NCBI RefSeq assembly: GCF_020748185.1 | Contig: NZ_JAHZMO010000037.1 | Location: 1-33,046, forward strand | Length of the DNA stretch: 33,046 nucleotides | Direction of reading: 5' to 3' | From: Terrisporobacter petrolearius | GTDB taxonomy: Bacteria; Bacillota; Clostridia; Peptostreptococcales; Peptostreptococcaceae | Shown here: positions 18,702 to 26,511 of the stretch, one piece after another | Position numbering within the stretch: the stretch's first letter is position 1 | How the letters are laid out: every line of letters begins with the position of its first letter | The notes under the pieces: model-generated | What the model saw: only the letters and a program-made list of their open reading frames with translations | What the model was told of the DNA's origin: nothing | Databases searched by the model: none | Position numbers and translations under genes: made by a program

Positions 18702-18845
18702 TTATTCACCTTCTATTTTAAAATTGTAAAATATAAAATAATATCACTATTAATATTGTATAGATAATTTAGAAATATGCAATACGCTATCATAAAAAAT
18801 ATAAATATGTATAAATATAAATGTAATGAAATGGGTATAAAAAAT

Positions 18846-18874
18846 TTGACTATTGTATTTTGCACATATAAAAT
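18846..18874 (+). promoter_or_regulatory. Promoter originally serving the DMT transporter, with an overlapping inverted repeat
   Basis: TTGACT (18846-18851), a 17-base spacer and TAAAAT (18869-18874) make a near-consensus sigma-A promoter about 35 bases before an SD (AAAGGAG). TTGCAC (18860-18865) and GTGCAA (18881-18886) form an inverted repeat around the -10, a candidate operator. The promoter now reads into the left end of the inserted element. Confidence 0.6.
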
Positions 18875-18923
18875 AGATTAGTGCAATTTTAGAAAAAATT
18901 AATAAATAAAAGGAGAAAAAATG

Positions 18924-19154
18924 TTATCTTTAGTGATTATAGTATAGATAGTAAATAATAATATAGGTATAGATAAGAGTAGAGATATACATAGGTAAGA
19001 GAGTATAATAAGGGAGTGTATAAGAGTAAGTAAGAACCACAGTAAAATATATTATTGATAAGACAATATTACTGTTGAATAATTATATCAAATCAACTTA
19101 AAATAGTAATATCAACTTATTATACATATAAAGAACGATAGGAGAACTTACGGA
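18924..19154 (+). other. Left subterminal region of the Tn554-like element
   Basis: About 230 bases hold no gene. It contains a purine-rich stretch with degenerate repeats of the GTATAGATAAGAG/GTAAGAG type (18941-19030), an inverted repeat ACAGTAA/TTACTGT (19039-19045, 19069-19075) and two copies of ATCAACTTA (19092-19100 and 19111-19119). These may be arm-type recombinase sites or a promoter region. The SD GGAG at 19141 serves the first recombinase. Confidence 0.5.
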
Positions 19155-20246
19155 ATGGAATTACACACAATAAGATATGAAAATAAAGACATTGTTGTAC
19201 TACTTGATAATAATATGAAATTAGTTAAGCCTGTATATGACTACTTAAAATACCTTAGACAAAAAGATAGAGCATTTAATACAATAAAGGCTAACTGCAA
19301 TGATTTAAAGTTGTATTGGGAGTTTTTAAATAAAGAACATTACAACTATGATGAAGTTACACCTAATGTTATAGGTGAATTTATAGAGTATCTTAGAGAA
19401 CCCAATCCTACGGATAATGTAGTCAGTATTTATGCGAAAAGTAAGCGTACAGGAAAAACAATAAATAGAATACTTAGTACAGTTTATAACTTCTATAAAT
19501 ATTGTGGAATGGTTAAAGAGGTAAATAATCCTATCATAATGGAAGATGTAAACAGACCGTTTGATATGTTTAAAAGTCTACTACATCACGCAAGAAGTAA
19601 TAATAAAACTAAACAATCTATATTTAAAGTTAAAGAAAGTAAAACTACTTTTAAGTTAGTATCAGATAAAGATGCTGAAATATTTTTAAATAATTTAAAT
19701 ACTTGGAGAGATAAACTTATCTTTAAGATAATGTACCTTACAGGTGCGAGAATTGGAGAGGTATTAGACCTTCAAATTGAAGATATACCCTATCCCGATA
19801 CATCCTTAGAAGTGGGTATATTAGAAAATATAAAGTCTAAGGGTAAAACAAGACATTTATATATTCCAATGACTTTATTAGAGGAAATAGATAATTTCAT
19901 AATGGAAGAAAGAAATAATATTGATACAGAGAATAGTTATATCTTTGTATCACAACAAAAGCAAAATTTAGGTAAGCCATTAACTTATAGGGCAATTTAT
20001 GAAGTATTTAATACAGTTAAAAAGAAAACTGGTATAGAGTTAAATTTTCACGATTTAAGGCATACTTGTGCAACTGCTTTAGTTCAAAGTGGTGTGGATA
20101 TTAGTGTTGTTAAGATAATCTTAGGACACGAACATATTACTACAACTCAACAATATACTCATATTTCAAATCAGTATCTTGAAGATAATTTAAGTAGATA
20201 TTGGAATAAGAGTTCTTTAATTGGAGGTGGAGCAAATGGCAAGTAA
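19155..20246 (+). CDS. tnpA: Tyrosine recombinase 1 of the element (Tn554 TnpA-like)
   Basis: The 363-residue integrase has an N-terminal SAM-like core-binding domain (about 25-118) and a catalytic domain (about 165-345). The catalytic set is complete: Arg199 in LTGARIGE, Lys229, HDLRH (His299, Arg302), His325 in LGHEH and the nucleophile Tyr334 in TQQYTHIS. Its length equals that of Tn554 TnpA (about 361). It would cut and rejoin DNA at the 6-bp core. AGGAG lies upstream. Its 3' end carries the SD of the next gene and overlaps it by 11 bases, so the set is one translationally coupled operon. Confidence 0.92.
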   Translation: MELHTIRYENKDIVVLLDNNMKLVKPVYDYLKYLRQKDRAFNTIKANCNDLKLYWEFLNKEHYNYDEVTPNVIGEFIEYLREPNPTDNVVSIYAKSKRTGKTINRILSTVYNFYKYCGMVKEVNNPIIMEDVNRPFDMFKSLLHHARSNNKTKQSIFKVKESKTTFKLVSDKDAEIFLNNLNTWRDKLIFKIMYLTGARIGEVLDLQIEDIPYPDTSLEVGILENIKSKGKTRHLYIPMTLLEEIDNFIMEERNNIDTENSYIFVSQQKQNLGKPLTYRAIYEVFNTVKKKTGIELNFHDLRHTCATALVQSGVDISVVKIILGHEHITTTQQYTHISNQYLEDNLSRYWNKSSLIGGGANGK

Positions 20247-21684
20247 AATGCCTAATGGTGATAATTGGGAACTAATAGATAATGATAGTAACTCACAACA
20301 TTATGGAAAGAAATTTAAATTTGATTTCTCATATATTGAAAGCGATAGTATTAAAAATGTGGTTAAGGTTTACACTTGGAGAAATTATAGAGAAGGAAAT
20401 GGTACTCTATCAAAATTGTATAAAGAAATTTCTCAATTTAAAATTTTTAATAATTATGCAATGAACAATAATATTACAAATCTTAAAGGTCTTAAAAATA
20501 ATGATATTGATTTGTATTTATTATATTTAAAAACTTACTTAAACGATAGAACTAAAAAGAGACTTTCTTATATATATCAAAAAAATTGTCTTGATGTTTT
20601 AAAAAATATAATTCGTTGGGGACAGTTATATATACCTAATGAAGTGCCTAAAATAGAGATATTTACAGGTAATGAATATGCAGGAGTTAATAGAAAACTT
20701 AAAATAGATTTTATTCCTGATGAAGTTTTAGAGCAAATAAATAAAGGCTTAAAGAATGAAGAAAATCCTTATGTTAAATATGGAATAATCATTCTTCAAA
20801 GTACAGGAATGAGAATTGGAGATATGCTTAAATTAACTATCGATAGCGTTAAGCCACATTTAATTAGTGGATATACTTTAAGTTGGTATGACCATAAAAA
20901 TCGTAAGGAACGTCAACCAATGCCTATTCCTAATGAATGTACTATCGCAGTCGAAAAGTTGATAGAATATACCAAAGAATTAAGAGAACAGGCAGATGAT
21001 GGCATTAGAGATTATTTATTTATTCATAGAGTATCTAAAGGTAATTCAAAGGTGAAAAAAGATGAAATAATTAATACTACTAAGCCATCAATATTTAATT
21101 GGTTTAATGCTTTTATTAAGAATAATGATATTAGAGATACAAATGGTGAATATTATAACCTTACATCACACCAATTTAGAAGAACACTTGCAACTGATAT
21201 GTTATCTAAAGGAACTGATTTAAAGGCTATACAAGAAGTTTTAGGACATTCTTCTCCTATGACTACTAAACAAAGTTATGCTGATATTAAAGATAAAGAA
21301 AGAGCCGAAGTCTTTAAGAATATAGGTATTATCGGAAACATCAACTTTGTTGATGAAACAGTTATAACAGATAAGAATGATTTAATTTGGTTCAAGGAAA
21401 ATAAGGATAAAGGAGCAAGAATGGAAGATGGTTATTGCACTAAGCCTTGTATTGATGGAAAGATTTGCGACAGATTATTAAAAAGGCAAAAATGCTACAC
21501 TTGTAGCAGATATATCACTACTCCAGAGTATTTACAGGCTCATAAAAATCATTTGGCAGAGTTAGAAAAGCAATTAGAGGGAAATATCTATGGCGACCAT
21601 TATTCCGAGCATTTCCTACCTACTATTGAAATTCTAAAAGAGATTGTAAAGAGATTGGAGGAAATACAAGATGGCAATAACTAA
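20236..21684 (+). CDS. tnpB: Tyrosine recombinase 2 of the element (Tn554 TnpB-like)
   Basis: The 482-residue integrase has catalytic residues Arg193 (STGMRIGD), His312 and Arg315 (SHQFRRT), His338 (LGHSS) and Tyr348 (KQSYADI). A C-terminal cysteine set (Cys401, 405, 411, 420, 423, then a His-containing helix) resembles the zinc-like tail of Tn554 TnpB. It is shorter than Tn554 TnpB (about 630). The ATG at 20236 has GGAGGTGG 5 bases upstream; an upstream TTG at 20221 lies before that SD and is unlikely to be the start. It overlaps both neighbours. Confidence 0.9.
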   Translation: MASKMPNGDNWELIDNDSNSQHYGKKFKFDFSYIESDSIKNVVKVYTWRNYREGNGTLSKLYKEISQFKIFNNYAMNNNITNLKGLKNNDIDLYLLYLKTYLNDRTKKRLSYIYQKNCLDVLKNIIRWGQLYIPNEVPKIEIFTGNEYAGVNRKLKIDFIPDEVLEQINKGLKNEENPYVKYGIIILQSTGMRIGDMLKLTIDSVKPHLISGYTLSWYDHKNRKERQPMPIPNECTIAVEKLIEYTKELREQADDGIRDYLFIHRVSKGNSKVKKDEIINTTKPSIFNWFNAFIKNNDIRDTNGEYYNLTSHQFRRTLATDMLSKGTDLKAIQEVLGHSSPMTTKQSYADIKDKERAEVFKNIGIIGNINFVDETVITDKNDLIWFKENKDKGARMEDGYCTKPCIDGKICDRLLKRQKCYTCSRYITTPEYLQAHKNHLAELEKQLEGNIYGDHYSEHFLPTIEILKEIVKRLEEIQDGNN

Positions 21685-23191
21685 GTCAAATTTACAACCA
21701 ATAACTACTGAAAGTGATTATAGTAATATAACTATTGGAAATTCTAAATTTACTGATGATGTATGGGACTTATCACCTTTTATAACTACTGCTAAGGTAA
21801 TACAAAATAAAAAGCAAATAAATTTTAAATATATTCAAGAAGAAGAAATTAAGACTACTACAAAACTTTATGTTTATTATAAGTTAGGAAAAGTCAAACC
21901 AAGAACTATTGTTGATTATATGAGATGTCATTTACCGTCGTTTATTGAATATTGTAAATTAAACAATGTTACTAATTTCAATGAGATAACCAAGGAAATG
22001 TTTCTACAGTATTCAATGTGGCTTAAAGAAGAAAAGAAAGTTGAACAACAAACAGGTTATATTCGTTGTAAGATAGTTGAAGAGATTATTAAAATAGGTC
22101 AAATAAAAGGTTGGAATGTACCTAAAACTAATATCTTTGTAGATTTTACTTCTTGTGATTTATGGGATACTAAAAAGGCTTTAAAAGAAAATAAAACTAA
22201 GCCTATTCCCGAAGGTATATTTGATAAAATACTTCAATGTGCCTTGAAAGAAAAAAATATTTTAACTAAAGCAGGGATAATAATTCAAAGCCAAACTGGA
22301 CTTAGGATTAATGAAGTATTATCTATCCGACAAGGTTGTGTTCACACAACGAATGATGGATATGATTATATGGAAGTTACTATTGGTAAAACAGAAAAGG
22401 GTGAGCCTATAATTCATAAGGTATTTATTAATGAGTTAGTTAAAAATGCAATTATACAACTTGAAGGATATACTAAGGATTTAAGAATTAAATATGACTT
22501 GAATGAATTATTTATAACTAATAAAGGAAATGTTTATTCAATAGACCAATGGGGTTCAAAAAAATTAAGGAAGTTTATAGAAATATGGGATATAAGGGAT
22601 AACAAAGGCAACTTATATTCATTAGAATCACATCAATTTAGAGCAACATTTGTTAGAGAACTTATCAAACAAAAAGTACCGATAGCATACATTATGAAAC
22701 AGTTTGCCCATGTATCTATTGAAATGACTTCACACTATCTTACTTTACAGGAGGAAGAAGTTAAAGAAATATATTCCGATATGATACTTGGTAAAGATTC
22801 TAAAATTGCTGGACTTAGAGCAAAAGAAATTAAGAGAAAACTTAATGAACAGTTTAGAGGTAAAACAGAGCAAGAGATTGATGAAATAATTTCTAACTTG
22901 TCAAAATCAATGGGTTTTAATCCATTACCAACAGGCGTATGCCTATATGATTTTAGAAGGGGGAACTGTTCAGATGGTGATGGTTGCTTCTTTTACAACT
23001 GCCCTAACTACGTTACCGAGGTTAAATTCTACCCTGTTTTAAAGCAAGAATTAGACCTTATGGAAAAAGAAATGGCAAGATATAAGGAATTAGGTCAACA
23101 ACGTTCTTGGGAAAGGCAATACGTTAAATATAAGTATTTAAAACCATTAGTAGATAGTTTGGAGGAGCAAATCAATGAAGAAAAACAATAA
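21671..23191 (+). CDS. Tyrosine recombinase 3 of the element
   Basis: The 506-residue third integrase is related to but distinct from the second. Catalytic residues are Arg212 (TGLRINE), His321 and Arg324 (SHQFRAT), His347 (FAHVS) and Tyr356 (SHYLTL). A C-terminal cysteine cluster is present (Cys424, 433, 439, 444), followed by a charged helical tail (450-506). Classical Tn554 has only two tyrosine recombinases, so this third copy makes the unit resemble both Tn554 and recombinase-in-trio (RIT) elements. GGAG lies 10 bases before the ATG, within the end of tnpB. Confidence 0.88.
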   Translation: MAITKSNLQPITTESDYSNITIGNSKFTDDVWDLSPFITTAKVIQNKKQINFKYIQEEEIKTTTKLYVYYKLGKVKPRTIVDYMRCHLPSFIEYCKLNNVTNFNEITKEMFLQYSMWLKEEKKVEQQTGYIRCKIVEEIIKIGQIKGWNVPKTNIFVDFTSCDLWDTKKALKENKTKPIPEGIFDKILQCALKEKNILTKAGIIIQSQTGLRINEVLSIRQGCVHTTNDGYDYMEVTIGKTEKGEPIIHKVFINELVKNAIIQLEGYTKDLRIKYDLNELFITNKGNVYSIDQWGSKKLRKFIEIWDIRDNKGNLYSLESHQFRATFVRELIKQKVPIAYIMKQFAHVSIEMTSHYLTLQEEEVKEIYSDMILGKDSKIAGLRAKEIKRKLNEQFRGKTEQEIDEIISNLSKSMGFNPLPTGVCLYDFRRGNCSDGDGCFFYNCPNYVTEVKFYPVLKQELDLMEKEMARYKELGQQRSWERQYVKYKYLKPLVDSLEEQINEEKQ

Positions 23192-23606
23192 TAAAAATAC
23201 AGAGGGCATAAAGGAATTTGCTAAAAAGAAAAACCAAGAAACTATCGAAAAGGTTAATAAAGCAATAGATAAGTTAAAGCGTTCAAAGACTAAGCCAATT
23301 AACTTTAAAACAGTAGCCGAGGAAGCAGGAGTATCTAAGGCTACTCTATACAATAATCCTATTTTAAAAGAGCGCATATTAAGCCTAAGAGCCATTCAGA
23401 AAGGTGTATCTAATGATAGTATAGTTGCTACACCTAAAGATAAAATAAAGGCTAAAGACGTTAAGATAAAACAACTATATGAAGAAATTAAAAAACTTAA
23501 AGAAGATAAAGAAAAACTAATTATTCAATTAGTTGATATGGAAGAACTTAAAGATGAAAATAAAAGATTAAGAGAAAGTTTAGATAAAATAAAAAGTATA
23601 AAATAA
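23175..23606 (+). CDS. Small accessory protein of the element (DUF6262/Tn554 TnpC-like)
   Basis: The 143-residue, lysine-rich protein has a helix-turn-helix-like stretch (about 42-61: INFKTVAEEAGVSKATLYNN) and a long C-terminal coiled coil (about 93-143). This matches TnpC-type proteins that sit last in Tn554-family operons, where TnpC influences the efficiency and orientation of transposition. It overlaps the third recombinase by 17 bases, with GGAGG at 23161-23165 as its SD. Confidence 0.85.
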   Translation: MKKNNNKNTEGIKEFAKKKNQETIEKVNKAIDKLKRSKTKPINFKTVAEEAGVSKATLYNNPILKERILSLRAIQKGVSNDSIVATPKDKIKAKDVKIKQLYEEIKKLKEDKEKLIIQLVDMEELKDENKRLRESLDKIKSIK

Positions 23607-23683
23607 CTTATTAGACACTAAAAAGTGAATAATAAGAAAGAAAGGAGAATTTAATGGGGGTTTGGTACTTATAGTACACTCTC
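23607..23683 (+). other. Right subterminal region of the Tn554-like element
   Basis: It holds a hairpin (CTTATT 23607-23612 with AATAAG 23631-23636, inner CACT/AGTG), an SD-like AAAGGAG at 23641 followed by a six-codon frame (ATG at 23654, stop at 23672-23674), and a GTACT/AGTAC palindrome at 23665-23677. It is the only sequence between the element genes and the DMT start codon. Confidence 0.5.
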
Positions 23684-23699
23684 TCACTAAAGATAAAAA

Positions 23700-24578
23700 A
23701 TGAGTGAAATAACAAAATCAAACAGATTAAAAGGCATATTCTTTATTATTTTATCTGCATTCGGATTTGCAGTGATGTCGGCTTTTATAAAATTATCAGG
23801 TGACTTACCTAATATGCAAAAAGTATTTTTTAGAAATTTGGTAGCTGCAATAATTGCATTATTTTTAATAATAAAACATAAAGGAAGCTTTACAGGAAAA
23901 AAAGAAAATAGAAAAATATTAATCTATCGTTCTATATTTGGAACAATTGGAGTTATTTTTAATTATTATGCTATAGATAAACTAGTATTATCAGATGCAA
24001 ATATGTTAAATAAAATAAGTCCATTTTTAGTAGTAATATTTTGTGCTTTAATACTAAAGGAAAAAATTAATCCAAAGCAAATATTAGCTATTATTTTTGC
24101 ATTTATTGGTGCATTATTTATAATAAAACCTACTTTTGATGTTAGAGTTGTGCCATACATGATAGGCTTTTTAAGTGCAGTATTTGCTGCTCTTGCATAT
24201 ACTTTTGTAAGAATGTTAGGAAATAAAGAAGAGTATTATACTATTGTATTTTTCTTTTCCACGTTTTCATTAATTACAGTTTTACCAATGTTTCTAATGG
24301 TTTATGAGCCAATGACACCTGTGCAGTTTATTTATTTAATATTAGCAGGGGTATTTGCCAGTCTTGGTCAATTTGGAGTTACCTTAGCATACAAATATGC
24401 CCCAGCTAAAGAAATTTCTATATTTGATTATAGTAATATAATATTTTCAGCTATTTTAAGTATATTCTTATTTGGTGTATATCCAGATAGTCTTAGTATT
24501 GTAGGTTACTTTATAATATTTGCTGCAGCATTATATATGTTTTTATATAATAAAAGACAAGATAAGTTAAGAAAATAA
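23700..24578 (+). CDS. DMT-superfamily (EamA) transporter, expression signals displaced by element
   Basis: The 292-residue protein has ten hydrophobic segments forming two EamA repeats (about 10-140 and 150-283). The first includes IFFIILSAFGFAVMSAFIKL, the second GFLSAVFAALAYTFVRML and ends with a lysine-rich tail. Such transporters export or import small metabolites; the substrate is unknown. The reading frame is intact, but no SD lies before the ATG: the element's right end directly abuts it. Joining the left flank (AAAGGAGAA) to AAAATG and AGTGAA restores a normal start. The protein is probably poorly made unless a start inside the element supplies expression. Confidence 0.87.
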   Translation: MSEITKSNRLKGIFFIILSAFGFAVMSAFIKLSGDLPNMQKVFFRNLVAAIIALFLIIKHKGSFTGKKENRKILIYRSIFGTIGVIFNYYAIDKLVLSDANMLNKISPFLVVIFCALILKEKINPKQILAIIFAFIGALFIIKPTFDVRVVPYMIGFLSAVFAALAYTFVRMLGNKEEYYTIVFFFSTFSLITVLPMFLMVYEPMTPVQFIYLILAGVFASLGQFGVTLAYKYAPAKEISIFDYSNIIFSAILSIFLFGVYPDSLSIVGYFIIFAAALYMFLYNKRQDKLRK

Positions 24579-24650
24579 TCTAAATATGAAAAATGTATAT
24601 TATAATTATTTATAGAAGTAATTTATTTTTCTAATAAAGGGGATTGTTTG

Positions 24651-25928
24651 ATGAATAAAGTTAAATTAGCTATAATTGGAGCAGGTGTAAGGGGTAGATA
24701 CACTTATGGTGAATTTATAAAAAATAATAATGATATATGTGAAGTTGTAGCGGTTGTAGAAAGTAAAATAGGAAGAAGAGAAAAGTTTAAGGAAATATTT
24801 AATTTATCTGAGGATAAAGTCTTTGAAAATATAGATGTTTTTTTAAAAAAAGAAAAAATGGCAGATGCAGTTATAGTTTGTAGTAATGATAATACTCATT
24901 TTTATATAGCTTCTTCAGCTTTAGAAAAAGGTTATGATGTGTTAGTTGAAGGTCCTGTTGCCAATAACCTAGATAAATTAGTTAATTTAAAAAATTTATG
25001 TGAAAATAACAAAGATAAAGTTTTTATGGCTACAATGCCTTTTAGATATTCAAATTTATTCTTGAAGATTAGACAAATAATATTAAACAAAGAGATGGGG
25101 AATTTAATTAATATTAATTACAATTCTTATATAGGATATAGAAAATTTGTACATAATTTTGTAAGAGGGAATTGGAGATTAGATAATGATACGGCTCCAC
25201 TTATTTTAACAAATAGTTGCTATGATTTAGATATACTTGAATTTTTAACAAATTCACAATGTGAGAAGATTTCATCCTTTGGTAAACTGAATCACTTTAT
25301 GAGGAAAAATCTACAACTGGATATGAGTGAGTTATGTATAAGATGTAGTAAAGAAAAAGAATGTCCTTATTGTGCTCAAAGAATTTATATAGATGATGAT
25401 AAAATGAGTCATGCACTACATATAAACCCAACCGAAGAAAACATAAATAATATATTAAAAGAGGGCCAATATGGGCAATGTGTATATTCTTGTGATAATA
25501 ATGTTTCTGATAATTTAATAAGCATACTTAAATTTAAAAATAATATTACAGCAACACTTAATATTAGTGCATTTACAAAAAAAGAAAATAGAAACCTTAC
25601 ACTTATGTTTACTCATGGAGAAATTTATGCAGATTTACAAGATAACACTATTATTATTAAAAAATTTATTAATGAGGAAGAAGTAGTAATCAAACTTGAT
25701 AAAGATAATTTTGAAGAACAATTAATAAAGGATTTTATAAGTCAAGTAGAAAATAGAAATCTTGATGATTTGAAATCTAGCGTTATTTCAACTATAAATA
25801 GTCATGTTACAGGATTTGCATGTGAGTTTGCAAATGTAAGTGAAACGGTAGTAGATATAGATCAATTCTGGAGTGAATCTTGTGAAATGACTAAGAAAAT
25901 TGAAAAATTATTACTTTTAAGCAAATAA
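24651..25928 (+). CDS. Gfo/Idh/MocA-family protein with altered catalytic residues
   Basis: The 425-residue protein has an N-terminal NAD(P)-binding fold: IIGAGVRGRYTYGEF (8-22), ADAVIVCSNDNTHFYIA (71-87). It also has the family C-terminal domain and a cysteine cluster (Cys229, 232, 238, 241). The near-universal EKP motif is EGP here (100-102), so the usual catalytic lysine is Gly101. The family's SCHDLDL is SCYDLDI (189-195), with Tyr191 in place of His. It may be a non-enzymatic or altered-activity member, in contrast to sugar or inositol dehydrogenases. AAAGGGG precedes the ATG. Confidence 0.85.
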   Translation: MNKVKLAIIGAGVRGRYTYGEFIKNNNDICEVVAVVESKIGRREKFKEIFNLSEDKVFENIDVFLKKEKMADAVIVCSNDNTHFYIASSALEKGYDVLVEGPVANNLDKLVNLKNLCENNKDKVFMATMPFRYSNLFLKIRQIILNKEMGNLININYNSYIGYRKFVHNFVRGNWRLDNDTAPLILTNSCYDLDILEFLTNSQCEKISSFGKLNHFMRKNLQLDMSELCIRCSKEKECPYCAQRIYIDDDKMSHALHINPTEENINNILKEGQYGQCVYSCDNNVSDNLISILKFKNNITATLNISAFTKKENRNLTLMFTHGEIYADLQDNTIIIKKFINEEEVVIKLDKDNFEEQLIKDFISQVENRNLDDLKSSVISTINSHVTGFACEFANVSETVVDIDQFWSESCEMTKKIEKLLLLSK

Positions 25929-25970
25929 AAAGTCTATCTTTTGATAGACTTTTTATTTGCTTAAAAGTAA
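25911..25970. terminator. 28-bp perfect stem terminator containing the last codons of both convergent genes
   Basis: 25911-25938 and 25943-25970 are exact reverse complements around a TTTT loop. The first half contains the end of the Gfo/Idh/MocA gene, the second half the end of the YrvL-like gene, so both proteins end LLLSK. It should work in both directions. Confidence 0.88.
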
Positions 25971-26357
25971 AACATCAGAATATATTTCTAGTAGGTAGTA
26001 AAGTAAAACAAAGAGAATTTGATTAGCAGGACTTATACTTATCCCTTCTATAAAAAAGTCTACAACTCCAACTACAAAACAAGAAAAAGAAGTGTATAAA
26101 ATGAAATCTATGGCTCTTTGTTGAAACCTAGAAATATTGCTTTTAGCTTTAAATAAACCGATTAAAATAGAAGTATAATAATCGGCAGGGATAAGCATAA
26201 TATAGCAAATTATTAGAAAGATTATAACGCTTTTATATGAATCATATGTAAATCCTAAAAAAGATAAAAAACCTATTCCTGCTATTGTATATATAATTGC
26301 TTCGAAAGTTAGCATGATAATCATATAAATAATAAAAGAAAGCAGGGTAAATTTCAT
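25953..26357 (-). CDS. YrvL-like small membrane protein
   Basis: The protein has 134 residues and four hydrophobic segments. Features such as FLGFTYDSYKSVIIFLIICY and VVDFFIEGISISP suggest the regulatory YrvL family; Bacillus YrvL modulates an oxalate-decarboxylase regulator. This is a fold-level guess. The start is uncertain: the ATG at 26357 has only a poor SD, while an in-frame TTG at 26387 sits directly against AGGAG, leaving no spacing. Its last codons fall in the shared 28-bp terminator stem. Confidence 0.6.
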   Translation of the reverse strand: MKFTLLSFIIYMIIMLTFEAIIYTIAGIGFLSFLGFTYDSYKSVIIFLIICYIMLIPADYYTSILIGLFKAKSNISRFQQRAIDFILYTSFSCFVVGVVDFFIEGISISPANQILFVLLYYLLEIYSDVLLLSK

Positions 26358-26511
26358 TATTATTTTTTCTTTTTTTATATTAATCAACTCCTAGAAAAAT
26401 TTTAATAGTATATAACTATAAATATTTATAAATTTACTTATAGTAATATTACGATTGAAATTAGTATAAAATGCTAATGAATAAGTAAAATATTATGGAA
26501 TGGGGGATAAT

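Larger units (their letters stand above)
18918..23702 (+). mobile_element. Tn554-like element: three tyrosine recombinases, no cargo, inserted at an SD-ATG junction
   Basis: The left end is AAAATG (18918-18923) then TTATCTTTAGTGA (18924-18936). The right end is TCACTAAAGATAA (23684-23696) then AAAATG (23697-23702). This gives direct 6-bp core copies and 13-bp inverted repeats. The joined circle would have two perfect 12-bp arms around a 6-bp core, the usual form of a tyrosine-recombinase site, and a 6-bp core agrees with Tn554. Coding content is four tightly overlapping genes, 19155-23606. No resistance or other passenger gene is present. Total length is about 4.8 kb. Confidence 0.88.

Noticed and set aside
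19155..23606. Prophage or ICE integration module
   Set aside because: No excisionase, replication, structural or conjugation genes are present, and the ends enclose only the recombinase operon.
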